Shown: positions 50,140 to 60,363, numbered from the stretch's first letter. The stretch is DNA of 64,000 nucleotides from Pycnococcus provasolii (GCA_938743325.2 OW568871.1:806001-870000); one strand, 5' to 3'. The notes: generated by a model from the letters alone, not told the origin. Numbers and translations: made by a program.

Positions 50140-50700
50140 ATGGCCATGACCACAGCGCGAGCAGGCGCAGCACCGTCCAGGGCACACAGCAGCCGCTCAA
50201 CCTTCTTCGCAGGACGCAGCGTCGCACGACCTGGAAGCTCCTTGGAAACGCGGGCGACGCGCTCGCCCACCATGATGGCTGCCAAGGCTGTGGGCTTTAT
50301 CAAGCTCGCCATCGAGGCTGGCAAGGCGAACCCCGCGCCACCGGTTGGACCCGCGCTGGGCGCCAAGGGCGTTAACATCATGGCCTTCTGCAAGGAGTAC
50401 AACGCAAAGACGCAGGACAAGGCTGGCACCATCATTCCCGTGGAAATCACCGTGTACGAGGACAAGAGCTTCACCTTCATCCTGAAGACGCCACCGGCAA
50501 GCGTGCTGTTGAAAAAGGCTGCGGGTATTCCAAAGGGCGCGGGGGACAGCTCGAAGGGAAACGTGGGTTCCGTAACCCGCGAGCAGCTCAAGGAGATTGC
50601 GACGATAAAGCTCCCTGACCTGAACGCAAATGACGTCGAGGCTGCGATGAAGATTGTGGCTGGCACAGCCTTTAACATGGGAATCCAAATCGTGGACTAA
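50140..50700 (+). CDS. RPL11 (uL11c): Chloroplast 50S ribosomal protein L11
   Basis: 186 aa. Residues 1-~45 form a Ser/Arg/Ala transit peptide. The mature protein is a bacterial-type uL11: [60 protein letters not shown] and [18 protein letters not shown]. The C-terminal domain binds 23S rRNA at the GTPase centre ([20 protein letters not shown] and [11 protein letters not shown]). Single exon. Confidence 0.96.
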   Translation: MAMTTARAGAAPSRAHSSRSTFFAGRSVARPGSSLETRATRSPTMMAAKAVGFIKLAIEAGKANPAPPVGPALGAKGVNIMAFCKEYNAKTQDKAGTIIPVEITVYEDKSFTFILKTPPASVLLKKAAGIPKGAGDSSKGNVGSVTREQLKEIATIKLPDLNANDVEAAMKIVAGTAFNMGIQIVD

Positions 50701-50919
50701 GTTTCGTCATCATCCACGAATGAATGGATATTGGCGAAGATGGCATAGTAAAGATTCAAAAAGAGAAGAGTAACAAAAAGACCTGTTCTTCATCACCACG
50801 TATTTTGAGAAGACGGGTGCCAGTTTAAAAGAAGTAAAGAGGAACCAAAAAAGAGAGGGAGAGAAAGAGAAAGAGAAAGAAGAAGAGAACGGTATTGGTG
50901 AGGCTCAAACCAGAGCCAC

Positions 50920-52378
50920 TTACCACTCGCAGTCGACGAATTCGAATGGCCCAAGTGAGCCAACAGAGCCTAACTTCATTAATGCTGGCTCGGAGAAGCA
51001 TCTCTTCAGAGAATCGCCAGGATGTTCGTACACGTCGACACAACCGTCGTCTCCTTCGACGTTGTCGTCGACGTTGCCGCTGTCGTTTTGATCATTCTCC
51101 TCGTGCCACCAAACGGATTGCGACTGATTTCCGACTTTTGGAGAGCAATTGTTTGGCGCCGTCTTCAGCGCGCTTCGCTGTGGTCCATCCGCCGCCATTG
51201 CAGCCGAGACAGCCATGGGAGCTCCCATGGCAATGCTGCCGCCGCTGCCGTCCTTGGGATTCGAGGGCATGTCATCGCCATCCTCTTCGCCAACTGCCAA
51301 ACCATCCGTGGCATTCTTGGCGTTCACGCCGTTCGGGCCGTGCACCTTCGCGAAGCGGCCCTTGACACGCGGTCTGTTATCTGCGAGTGTCTTGCGACAT
51401 GCGTATCTGATTTTCTTGAAGCCCATCGTCACCGCCTGAACACGTACCATGCGCTTCTGCCGGTACCTTGCAAGCTGCGCCGCCCTCATGCCGCTCGGAA
51501 TGCCGGCTGGACCACCAGCTGCCGCGGACATCGGAACGTGAGGTGGAGGGATGACCCTGGACGTGCCACCACCACCACCACCACCTAGCGGACTTGGCGC
51601 GTACGTCGAAATGTGCTGGCTTGCGAGCGTCGCAAATGCATGGCACGACGCGGCGCGAGGCATTGTCGCACGGCGAGCTTTGGATGCTCCTCCGCTGCGC
51701 ACGCCACCACCTGTGGCGCTTGAACCAACGAAACGCTTCGCCGCACCTTGAAACTGGCTCTCACCGCTGTCTCCGACAGCTGCTGAGGGTGGCTGTGTTG
51801 TTGCAATCGACAGCGAATGCGTCTCTGGTGGATAGCCAGCGCCGGGGCGTGCGTGCATGTGAAGTGGAAGTACACCGTGAGAGTGAGGCGGCATCATCGG
51901 CGTCGATACGGCGGCGGAGGAGCTGTATGGCATTGGCAATGAGTGCTGCTGCATGACGTGCGGCATTTGTTGTGCCGGTAGCCCCGACGACTGCGGAATG
52001 TGAGAAAGGTGGTGGTGAGGAGGCGGGTGATGCGGCCCTCCCCACATGGCATGCGGTGGAAGTTGCGAGTGGAAGGAACCTGGGTGCAGCAAGTCTGGCA
52101 TGGGCATGGGCAGCGTTGTTGCCAAATCCGAGCCATCAAAGTCCCTAATCATGTTAATGCCGATTGGCTCGTACGAGGAATTCGTCGTTGCAGTTGTTGC
52201 CGTGATTGTAGTAGCAGGTGGCTGCGAAGGCGTGGATGCCGATGCCGACTGCGGCGGTGGCGGTGGTGGCGGCGGTGGTGGCGGCGGTGGCGGGGCTGCT
52301 TTGGTGCGAGCGTTGGGAGGTGGAGACGACGGCGACGACGGCGAGCCATGTCGCATCGTCGAAGGAATAATGGAAGGA

Positions 52379-52409
<31 letters not shown>

Positions 52410-53002
52410 GGTGCTGCTGCTGGTGGTGGTGTTGCTGCGCCGCCGTCGTCGTTGGCTGGACATACGCTCCACCGCCTCCCATATTCGAGAGCGGAGGTGG
52501 ATACATCGTGGGTGGCGAACCACCACCCGCATCTGTCCAGTGCTGCACCGTTCCGTCAGACCCTCCCGAGCCATTGCCACTGTTGCTCGGACTTCGTTCA
52601 CGGTGCTTCTCCAGGCTTTGACGTTCAATGGTCGCCTCCGCAATATCTGGCACGTCGAGGTAGTCGTCCGTACTACTCGCTGGGCTCGCAGCGGCGTGAA
52701 AGCGCCTTCGCCATTCCTCCGCTGGAAGGGAAGCTGCGTGTTGTGGGCTTGTCACCATAGTAGAAATGCCGATGCGTTTGTGTCGCGCTGCGAGGCGATT
52801 CACCGCGTGCACCTGAATGTCACACTGCGTGCATAAAAAAGCATCTAATAGGAAAAGTGCGTTTTTTTTGTTTTTTTTTTTGTTTTGGGGTGAGAAGGTG
52901 GGAGCAACAAATAAATATGCTGACGATGCAACAAAAAAACGTACCATCCGCTTGGCAGAAGAAGGCTGCCGCGTTGTTTCCGCACTGGTCGCAGCGGAAC
53001 AT
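50920..53002 (-). CDS. CONSTANS-like transcription factor (B-box plus CCT)
   Basis: Exon 1 is 53002-52945 and exon 2 is 52844-50920 (100-bp intron GTACGT...ATTAG, phase 1), giving 660 aa. The intron cuts a single N-terminal B-box that is perfect after splicing: FRCDQCGNNAAAFFCQAD joined to DAFLCTQCDIQVHAVN, then RLAARHKR. A ~400-residue low-complexity region follows, rich in Pro, Gln, His, Ser and Gly. The CCT domain is at ~510-555 (ARYRQKRMVRVQAVTMGFKK, IRYACRKTLADNRPRVKGRF). The C-terminus is acidic (FEFVDCEW). The ATG follows an in-frame TGA. CO-like factors act in light and circadian control; the CCT binds DNA with NF-Y. Confidence 0.9.
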
Positions 53003-54070
53003 GACTCAGACGATGTTTTTGCAGATGATGCTGCGCCTTTGGTACCTTGACGTACTTGTCCGGTTTGTTATCAGCCTGTGGATATCCGCTCGTGTAAGTT
53101 GCTCCAATGTAGTCCGCCCGCGGCTTTTCTTTCTAGTGTGCGCAGTCTCTGCTTTTTGGAAAGAAGCTTTTTTTTATTGGCGCTGCTTGTCTAGTTGCGC
53201 GCGTTTGGTGTCTTTGTATGTTGAGCCGCAGAAGCGCGCGTGGTTCGTGTTGCGCGTGCGACAGCGAGCGTTGTGTGCGAGTGCGAGTGCGAGTAGTGCG
53301 TTGTCTGCCACGTCGTCGACTACAAGAAAAAGGGCGTATAGGACTAGGGTTATTAGGTGAGGAAGGGAAGGGAAGCGGGTCAGCGTGGGCAGGGCAGGGC
53401 AAAAGGGCAGGGGCAGGGCATATATATGCCTGCCAGGTTTTGCCTCCGTTTATCCACTCGGGGAAATGCAGATCCCCATCAATTGCAGAAACGCAAACGG
53501 AAACGACGGATCTTCTATACTTTCTCTGCCTCGTAAATCGCCAACGCAGAGGGGCAAATCTTGGACCGAAGTAAGCTGAGATCTCTTCGCTTTTATTCAG
53601 GTCCTAATGTTCTTCGCGCCATAGTCACACCTCCAATTTCCAATGTGAGCACACGCTTCTTCCCCTCCCAAGAGTTGCACTTCCCCTTTAGCTACGATAG
53701 AGAACTAGGAATGAGATCGCACCCTCATCCAACCAACAATACAGCAAGGAGTCCCGTAGAGTGACGCGGGGTCTCTCTAGCTTGCGGGCTTAAAAGTGGC
53801 GGCAGGCGACGGAGGCGGAAAGGGGTTCCCACTTCACATCTGCTGGAAAGGTTTTCCTATTCGGGGTTTGGTTTCGGGGTTTGTTCTTTTTCGCTTTTTG
53901 ATGAGCGCAGCTTCCCATTCGACATTCCTGTACTGTAAGGCTTAACTCTTAAGGCCGTTCGTCATCATCTTTCCACGTCTTAAGGTAAGGCCAAGGCCGT
54001 CATCGTTCCACGCAACGTCGTAGAGGCATCAGGCTTAGGATAATACCCCCTCTCTCTCTGTCTTTCATGG
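53003..54070. other. Gene-poor region at the edge of the rearranged tract
   Basis: About 1.07 kb. It is lower in coding character and more AT-rich. It contains a degenerate TTAGGG-like stretch near 53345, a GGGCAGG-type simple repeat at 53385-53420 next to ATATATAT, several CTTAAG motifs (53950-53985) and short open frames without start codons or recognisable domains. I support no gene here. Confidence 0.45.
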
Positions 54071-55084
54071 ATGGAATGCTCCTTTGGATCTGAGAATGGC
54101 TCTGCCTCAGAAGAGTCGCTCGCGTACAAGGTGATGCGCACCGTGTGGGTGCCGTGGCAGCGTGAACGAAGATTAAACAAGGTGCGGGAGCGGAAACAAG
54201 CCGCGCGAACGGCAACTGGACTGCTCGCAGCAGGTGGTAGGTGGTGGCATGCATCTCATGAATGTCACTCGTTAGCGATACGAGTCGACGGCAGTGTCGC
54301 GTGCTGGGGCATCAACGGTCGCGGCCAGGCCCCTCCCGCCGGCGTTCCGGGCAACTTCGTCGCAATCGCTGCGGGTGCGCGTCACTCGTTAGCGATACGA
54401 GTCGACGGCAGTGTCGCGTGCTGGGGATATAACAACTTCGGCCAGGCCCCTCCCGGCGGCGTTCCGGGCAACTTCGTCGCAATCGCCGCGGGTATCGACC
54501 ACTCTTTGGCGCTACGAGTCGACGGCAGTATCGCGTGCTGGGGATATAACGGGCATGGCCAGGCCCCTCCCGCCGGCGTTCCGGGCAACTTCGTCGCAAT
54601 CGCTGCGGGTGATGTACACTCTTTGGCGCTACGAGTCGACGGCAATATCGCGTGCTGGGGATTCAACAGGTTTGGCCAGGCCCCTCCCGCCGGCGTTCCG
54701 GGCAACTTCGTCGCAATCGTTGCGGGTGAAGTACACTCTTTGGCGCTACGACCCGACGGCAGTGTCGCGTGCTGGGGAAGCAACTTCAACGGCCAAGCCC
54801 CTCCCGCCGGCGTTCCGGGCAACTTCGTCGCAATCGCTGCGGGTTGGCATCACTCGCTTGCGCTACGAGTCGACGGCAGCATCGCGTGCTGGGGATATTA
54901 CGGGTTTGACCAGGCCCCTCCCGCCGGCGTTCCGGGCGACTTCGTCGCAATCGCTGCGGCTCACAACCACTCTTTGGCGCTTCGGCGCGACGGCAGTATC
55001 GCGTGCTGGGGCCAAAACAACGCAGGCCAAGCACCTCCCGCCGGCGTGCGCGGTCCATTCAGGGTTACGCAGGCGGAATTGTAA
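54071..55084 (+). CDS. RCC1-like seven-bladed beta-propeller protein (paralogue)
   Basis: 337 aa. The N-terminal module of ~60 residues (SLAYKVMRTVWVPWQRERRL, helical and basic) is shared with the fragment at 56390. Seven 39-residue repeats follow, of the form SLALRVDGSIACWG-xN-x-x-GQAPPAGVPGNFVAIAAG, the same architecture as the 6192-7232 gene but with the PPAGVPGN turn in place of PPDGIQGD. Repeats within this gene are more alike than between the two genes, which points to internal homogenisation by unequal exchange or conversion. There is no signal peptide and no catalytic feature. The frame is complete with ATG and stop. Confidence 0.85.
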   Translation: MECSFGSENGSASEESLAYKVMRTVWVPWQRERRLNKVRERKQAARTATGLLAAGGRWWHASHECHSLAIRVDGSVACWGINGRGQAPPAGVPGNFVAIAAGARHSLAIRVDGSVACWGYNNFGQAPPGGVPGNFVAIAAGIDHSLALRVDGSIACWGYNGHGQAPPAGVPGNFVAIAAGDVHSLALRVDGNIACWGFNRFGQAPPAGVPGNFVAIVAGEVHSLALRPDGSVACWGSNFNGQAPPAGVPGNFVAIAAGWHHSLALRVDGSIACWGYYGFDQAPPAGVPGDFVAIAAAHNHSLALRRDGSIACWGQNNAGQAPPAGVRGPFRVTQAEL

Positions 55085-55090
55085 AAAGGA

Positions 55091-55690
55091 TTATTGTTTA
55101 CTCAACTTGTAACATCCGTCAACGTAGTAGGCACCCGCGGTTCCGCCGGTAACTCCAAAGTTGGCGAAGAGGATGTTGGTGATGTGGCTGCCCGCTGGGC
55201 AGTTCAACTTCATCTCGGACTTCTCAGCCACCTGCGAGCTCACCAGTCCGACGATTCCGTGAGCCTTGCCCTTGGCGTCGCGAACGCCGTAGTTGTTGCC
55301 CTCGTTGAACCTGTAGTGCGCCACGAGCTTGTCCTCGGATCGTGGTGAAAGAGCTGTCCGTTCCGTACTCGCTGTATGGCGCGAATGCCCACACCTCGTT
55401 CAGGCTCTCCTCCGTGCCAATCGCAATAGTCGCGTCGGCGAACATCGGCTGGAACGCGAACGCCTTGTTGAACACCGTCGAAGAGCCACCCTCGACGAAC
55501 GTGAGCTTCACCTGCATGTCGTCGAGAGCCGCCGACTCGCAGCGAGCCATCTCCAGCATCTGTGCCTCGGTGAAGTCACCCGTGGCATAGAAGGCGAACG
55601 AGGCGATCATGCCAACGAAGTGCTGAGACGCTCCAGCCGCATCGGCAGCCGTGCCAAGCACGATCCGTCACAAAGAACTGGATGCTCACG
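55091..55690 (-). pseudogene. Truncated LamG plus SUEL-lectin fragment
   Basis: The minus strand encodes a LamG/concanavalin-like stretch (QHFVGMIASFAFYATGDFTE, QVKLTFVEGGSSTVFN) and then, after a frame change near 55330, HYRFNEGNNYGV and LNCPAGSHITNILFANFG, the start of a SUEL-type galactose-binding lectin. That module stops abruptly at YYVDGC. At least two frame breaks are present. Its final ~240 bp are almost identical, in inverted orientation, to 58798-59035. It is a duplicated, broken piece of the receptor-like gene described downstream. Confidence 0.75.
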
Positions 55691-56017
55691 CTATCGACCC
55701 GCGAGTTCGCCGCCAATTGCACCTAGTAGTCGCCCACCCGTTTTCCCAAGCGTCGCGCCTATTGACTCCGTAAAGCTGACGCGACGTTTACCCGTCTGAG
55801 ATGACGACGACGACGACGATGCGGATGCGGATGCGGATGAATCGCGCGTTATGAAGTGTGCCTCCTGCGCCGCAACCGCGACGACATCCGCGGTGCGCGC
55901 GGATGCGAGCCACGCGTCCATTGATGCGCGCGTCGGCTGCTTGTTGCCGACGTTCTACGTGGCGCAGTGCACGACAACGTGGCCAGCTCTGTGCGTCTGC
56001 TGCGGTGCTGACGCCAT
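55691..56017 (-). pseudogene. 5' fragment of an inositol-polyphosphate 5-phosphatase/EEP-family gene
   Basis: From ATG 56017 the frame reads HRAGHVVVHCAT-stop-NVGNKQPT, then MDAWLASARTADVVAVAAQE and AHFITRD. This is the start of the IPPc/endonuclease-exonuclease-phosphatase fold (consensus T-W-N-V/M-G-N-x-x-P and D-V-V-A-V-G-x-Q-E). The Trp of the signature is replaced by TAG (55955-55957). A Ser-rich insert and ESIGATLGKTGGRLLGAIGG follow, and the sequence then joins directly to the lectin fragment at ~55690. The catalytic centre is missing. This is a decayed host gene truncated by rearrangement. Confidence 0.6.
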
Positions 56018-56389
56018 GGTGACGTGTTTTTGACTGGGAGACGAAGGGGTCGGAGTTAGGGCTAGGGCTAGGAGGGAAACGGGGGGGGGGGGATTTTGGG
56101 GATCCCGCTCCGGCACTCATAGGGGATAAGTCATAACCGCATTCCTATAACTACGAGAAGAAAAGTATGCGTCTCAAAACTCTTAAGTTCGCGGCGGCCG
56201 GCGGGCCATGGCCGCTCGCCCGCTCCTTCAACCTTAAGGTGGCGCGCAACCGTTGCAAGTTCGCGACCCATCGTAAGCATTCGTCTAGCAAATGGCGTCT
56301 CAACAAAACATTGAACTACAGAAACGGCAAGATCGACATCCTCGGATTTCAAACTTCACAAAATCACATCACAAAACTTGTTTGTGCAC
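56018..56389. other. Intergenic with degenerate telomere-like motif and G-tract
   Basis: TTAGGGCTAGGGCTAGG lies at 56056-56075 just upstream of the decayed phosphatase start, followed by a ~10-nt G-run at 56083. The remainder holds short frames without recognisable domains. Confidence 0.5.
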
Positions 56390-56665
56390 ATGTCAGCGTC
56401 TCTGGGAGTGTTAGCGTACGACGCGCTGACCATCGCTTTTTTCCCGTGGCAGCGAGAGCGACGCATTGCCAAGGAGAAAGAGCGCCTTCGATTGGCGCCG
56501 CTCTTAGGCGGTGCGATCATCGCAGCGGGTGATCGATCGACACTCGCTAGCGCTTACTACCGCTTAGAGGCAACGGTAGCATCGCGTGAAATGACACCAA
56601 CCCCTAGAAGAAGACCGCCACGTCGAAAGAAGCACTATCGATCAGTACAAGGCGACAATTCGTGA
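56390..56665 (+). pseudogene. Truncated N-terminal module of the RCC1-like family
   Basis: 91-aa frame. LAYDALTIAFFPWQRERRIA aligns with the leader of the RCC1-like gene at 54071 (LAYKVMRTVWVPWQRERRL). After ~60 residues it runs into a basic non-homologous tail, and no propeller repeats follow. It is either a truncated copy or an independent small gene using the same module. Confidence 0.5.
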
Positions 56666-57166
56666 TCGTGCGTACGACGACTTACAGAACGCCTTCGAAT
56701 CCCTGATCGGGCCTCCGTAATACAAACCACATCCCTTATCCAGACGATGACACGCGAAGACCATGGTGTGGCTTAACCCCTAATTCAGGTGGTTAACGCC
56801 GAACGAGGCTCTTGACCCCTAAGGCCCCCGGGGAAGTCCCCGGGGATAGCCGCCTTAGGAACGGTTGTCTTTGTTTCCCTTTACGTGTAACTCTCGCCTT
56901 TTTTCCGGTTTACCTTAAGTACTCCTTCGTAAGTGTACGCGCGGCAGAGCGTACCGCGGCAACTCAAGGCGCCACCTGCCACACAAGCTTGTGTCTAAGG
57001 ACCGCACGAAGGTTATACTTGGACTATTTTTCTTTACCGGGAACCAACGAACCGAAAATCTCGAAACGTAAATCTCCTGATCCTCGAAACACAGATCTCT
57101 AGATCTACAGCATCTTTGGAAATCTCGAAGTGAAATCTCTTGGACAACACCACTCGGCTGCAAATC
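56666..57166. other. Intergenic with GC palindrome
   Basis: 501 bp. It contains CCCCGGGG-AAGT-CCCCGGGG at 56825-56844, two self-complementary octamers that can pair into a strong 8-bp hairpin, and CTTAAG near 56914. No gene is supported. Confidence 0.55.
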
Positions 57167-57376
57167 ATGGACCCTATGGCCGCTGAGGGCCTTACTGACG
57201 GTATGACGCACCTGAAGCGAGAGAAATCCCGCAACAGCACTACGGACGCCATACTAAACGCTTTGGACAAAAAGAAATACGACGGGCAGCAGAAACAGTA
57301 CCGTCGCTGGTTCAAGGCGGTTGTGGAGCAGCTAGAGGAAGTTGGCTTCTACAACATGAAGATAACCCCGAATTGA
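57167..57376 (+). CDS. Small unassigned protein whose C-terminus lies in the inverted-repeat arm
   Basis: 69 aa from ATG 57167. It is basic and helical (DGMTHLKREKSRNSTTDAIL, YRRWFKAVVEQLEEVGFYN). The last six codons MKITPN-stop fall inside the left inverted arm (from 57355). The right arm, read from outside inwards, gives the same MKITPN-stop after a different upstream frame. I do not recognise a family. It may be the 3' end of a larger gene or a breakpoint artefact. Confidence 0.35.
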   Translation: MDPMAAEGLTDGMTHLKREKSRNSTTDAILNALDKKKYDGQQKQYRRWFKAVVEQLEEVGFYNMKITPN

Positions 57377-57835
57377 TTTTCCAGTGACAATATACCTAGC
57401 CCTAACCCTAACCCTAATCCTAACCCTAGTCCCTAACTTAAAACCCTAACCACCTCTACTTTGTCTTTTTCTCAAAGTGCCTATCATCTGTCGTTTTTCT
57501 TGCCTATTTGGTTTAACGGGGAAAAAAGGCTCTAACGGGACGCCATGTCCATGGAGGATCGACGCAACTCTGGACGACATTGCGTCCCACACAGGTACGT
57601 TAAGGACGAGCTAAGGAAGGAAAACAACCATACCTCACCAACGTACACGTTACAACTTACATCACACACAACGAACCTCCAGCGCGACCGTGCATGCCAC
57701 GCACGACTGGCGATGCGCGGCGCCATGCATGGCGCGAGATGGCGTCGCCCAACCCCCAATCTTGAAAATAACCTCCCGTTCCCTCTACCCCAGGCCAACC
57801 AGTCCAAACCAACATGCGCCGCCGAGTGCTCTGAT
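57355..57835 (+). repeat. Left arm of long inverted repeat (481 bp)
   Basis: Reverse complement of 61180-61667 with only scattered differences. From the outer end inwards it holds a short unique end (CATGAAGATAACCCC), AATATACCTA, a CCCTAA array (57395-57438), a promoter-like stretch, and then exon 1, intron and the first codons of exon 2 of the coiled-coil gene whose complete copy is in the right arm. Here the gene copy is cut off after GTGCTCTGAT. Confidence 0.93.
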
Positions 57836-57891
57836 GGCGCCTCTCCTTAAGGCTCCCTCCTTCCTATGCAAAATACCTTTCCGTGTCCGCC

Positions 57892-57892
<1 letters not shown>

Positions 57893-57948
<56 letters not shown>
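57893..57948. repeat. (GTCTGC)n hexanucleotide repeat
   Basis: Nine uninterrupted units just inside the left inverted arm. All three frames are open through it on both strands (Ser-Ala, Asp-Ala or Arg-Arg runs), so frames here carry no coding information. Confidence 0.95.
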
Positions 57949-58075
57949 TGAGGTATAAGAATAATAACAACAGGTTTAGGAGGAGCTCGCTGCTTCTTTG
58001 TCATCCTCGTCATCCTCGTTCTTATCCTCCTCATCAACCTCATCAGAATAATAACAATCAAGCTACTACGATATC

Positions 58076-58733
58076 ATGTACGACAGCGGCGCGGAAAGGG
58101 ATACTGGCTTGCGATGTACTCGACGAGCGCGTCGGACGCGTCGGAGTACAAGATCGAGGCTGGCGTCTACGTCGGAAGCCAGGCGTGGCGCATTCACGAG
58201 AAGACGACGAGCATCAAGCTTGACGCGTGGACCCTCGTGGGTATGAGCTACACTGGAACGGAGCTGACGCTGTTTGCCGAGGTTGACGGCGCGTTTGGCG
58301 CCATCTCGACGACGAGCTGGGCGAACCAGGACATGCCGAGCCGATCGAACACGCAGCCCCTGCGCATTGGCCAGGGATTCCTCGGGCTGATTGACGACGT
58401 GCGCATGTACGACAGCGGCGCGGAAAGGGATACTGGCTTGCGATGTACTCGACGAGCGCGTCGGACGCGTCGGAGTACACGATCGAGGCTGGCGTCTACG
58501 TCGGAAGCCAGGCGCGGCGCATTCACGAGAAGACGACGAGCATCAAGCTTGACGCGTGGACTCTCGTGGGCATGAGCTACACTGGAACGGAGCTGACGCT
58601 GTTTGCCGAGGTTGACGGCGCGTTTGGCGCCATCTCGACGACGAGCTGGGCGAACCAGGACATGCCGAGCCGATCGAACACGCAGCCTCTGCGCATTGGC
58701 CAGGGATTCCTCGGGCTGATTGACGACGTGCGC
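58076..58733 (+). repeat. 329-bp tandem duplication within a LamG-coding segment
   Basis: Two nearly identical 329-bp units start at ATGTACGACAGCGGCG (58076 and 58405), with a third partial start at 58734 where the sequence continues into the lectin. The period is not a multiple of three, so the copies cannot be read through in one frame. The duplication is recent, with only a few mismatches between units. Confidence 0.92.
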
Positions 58734-59610
58734 ATGTACGACAGCGGCGCCGTGAGCGCGGAGAACATGTTCGGCGATTCGTTCTGCCCGCTCAAGGACT
58801 CCGAGGACAAGCTCGTGGCGCACTACAGGTTCAACGAGGGCAACAACTACGGTGTTTTTGACGCCAAGGGCAAGGCTCACGGAATCGTCGGACTGGTGAG
58901 CTCGCAGGTGGCTGAGAAGTCCGAGATGAAGTTGAACTGCCCAGCGGGCAGCCACATCACCAACATCCTCTACGCCAACTTTGGAGTTACCGGCGGAACC
59001 GCGGGTGCCTACTACGTTGACGGATGCTCGGCGTCGACGTCGATGAAGGAGGTTACGAAGGAGTGCCTTGGCAAGCAGAGCTGCCGCATGCACGCGGTTG
59101 TTCGCAACTTCGGGCAGCCGTGCAAGAACAGCGTGAAGACGCTCGCGGTGACGGCGACGTGCGGAATGGCGGGTGAGCCGTTCTGGTCGAACATGACGGC
59201 GCCGACGCTCGTCGGTGTCGCCGATGCGGCGGTGCAGCCGACGTGTGCGTTTGGATCGGCGTGGAACACGACGTATCCCGCGGAGTTCTCTGACATGCTT
59301 GCGAACAAGACGTGCGACGGATTCGACTTGTCTGAGGCGACCGTGGGAGAAATCGTCACATTTGGAATTGTCAAGAAGGATGGCTGCGGATACTCGGACT
59401 ACACGCCTGAGGAGAAGGAGCTCTACAAGGGCACGTTCTCCTACGGCTTCGAGGTGTACGGCACGAGCCCGAGCGGACCTAGCGAGGGATGCTTTGCCAT
59501 GGGCATGGACATGATCTCGGTGGATGTGATGTCGAACCACGCTGGTGGATACTGCGGAACTTTCAACGACGCGCACGTGTTCGCGTACACGCCCGCGCAC
59601 TGTCGCCGAG
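58443..59610 (+). pseudogene. LamG plus SUEL-type lectin segment of a polycystin-1-like/REJ receptor, truncated
   Basis: An open frame from ATG 58443, but lacking signal peptide and true N-terminus (it begins inside the tandem duplication). Residues ~1-150 form a LamG/concanavalin-like sandwich (FAEVDGAFGAISTTSWANQD, GQGFLGLIDDVRMYDSGAV). Residues ~158-245 form a SUEL/Gal-lectin domain with its Cys pattern (LNCPAGSHITNILYANFGV, KECLGKQSCRMHAVVRNFG, LAVTATCG). Residues ~265-385 are a Cys-containing extracellular module I do not recognise, ending FAYTPAHC. The frame then continues into an unrelated TPR fragment. LamG, SUEL and REJ modules together are typical of polycystin-1-like receptors. Confidence 0.7.
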
Positions 59611-60363
59611 CGAGGTGCACCCGGGCACCTTCAAAGGGTGCAGATAAAAAGTTTCGCGCCATCCCGTGGAGCACGGTGGCAGCCAAACGTCTGATTCGCG
59701 AGCGAACGGAGCAGCAGGAGGCTGATCGAAGGAAGCGGTACGAGCTGAATTACGATGCTGTATCCATGCTCAATCTGTGCGACGAGCCAGACAACGCGCG
59801 CGCGAAGGCGTACACGCGAATCGCCAGCGCGCTGTTCGCTATTGGCAAGTTTCGCGAAGCATACGACGCCTTAGGGAGTGCGCTGCAGATCGACCCGTCG
59901 AACGAAGTCTGTCTGCACGGACGAGAGGAGTGCGCAGCAAGGCTACCTGTACCAACGAGCGGGGACAACCTCTTAGTCACGGCGTCGGACGGGTACGCGA
60001 AGGACGCGCCTGTAACGCCCGCGAGGTGGGAGGAGTCAGGCGTCGCGCCGCGTAAGCCTCTCACGCTCAAGCAAGTGCTCGAGCTCGCGGCGGAGGCTGG
60101 CTTCTGGATGGATGCGAGCGCGTCGGATCCGAGCGATACGAGGCCGCTGCGCGGCGCGTGTTGACCTTGCGAAGTTCTTCAACCTCTACGGTGTCACGTC
60201 CCTGACGACATTCAATGCGCGTTACAGCGCGGAGCGTCTGGTGGGTGGCGGCGCACCCGCGCGTTGGGTGGACGGCCGCGCAGTGCCAGGCACGGGCGGC
60301 ACGCTCGAAATCGTGCCAAGTCGATCGCTCGCGAGCACCGTGCGGCGCGACGACTTTCTGTAG
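59611..60363 (+). pseudogene. TPR-containing gene fragment fused to the lectin segment
   Basis: Downstream of the lectin part the frame changes character: a basic helix (RLIRERTEQQEADRRKRYEL), one clear tetratricopeptide repeat (AYTRIASALFAIGKFREAYD, ALGSALQIDPSN), then a linker ending at a stop at 60164. Frame +1 carries protein-like sequence onward (VDLAKFFNLYGVTSLTTFNA) to a stop at 60361-60363. It looks like the 3' part of an intracellular TPR gene joined to the lectin segment by rearrangement, with a frame break near 60150. Confidence 0.5.

Noticed and set aside
53043-53130. Possible extra upstream exon of the CONSTANS-like gene (ADYIGATYTSGYPQ)
   Set aside because: No ATG, and no donor/acceptor pair that joins it in frame to the B-box exon. 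The ATG at 53002 directly follows an in-frame stop.
53460-53765. Short plus-strand frames (around 53467 and 53561) that look partly protein-like
   Set aside because: No ATG-led frame of useful length, no domain, and a putative joining intron would be only ~30 nt and would not keep the frame.
57167-57376. Resemblance of the small protein to the start of a Gag-like polypeptide (YRRW near the C-terminus)
   Set aside because: The match is a few residues only. No protease, integrase or reverse transcriptase signal is nearby, so no retroelement is claimed.
58248-59600. 450-codon minus-strand frame
   Set aside because: Antisense of the LamG/SUEL segment, whose domain motifs are on the plus strand.
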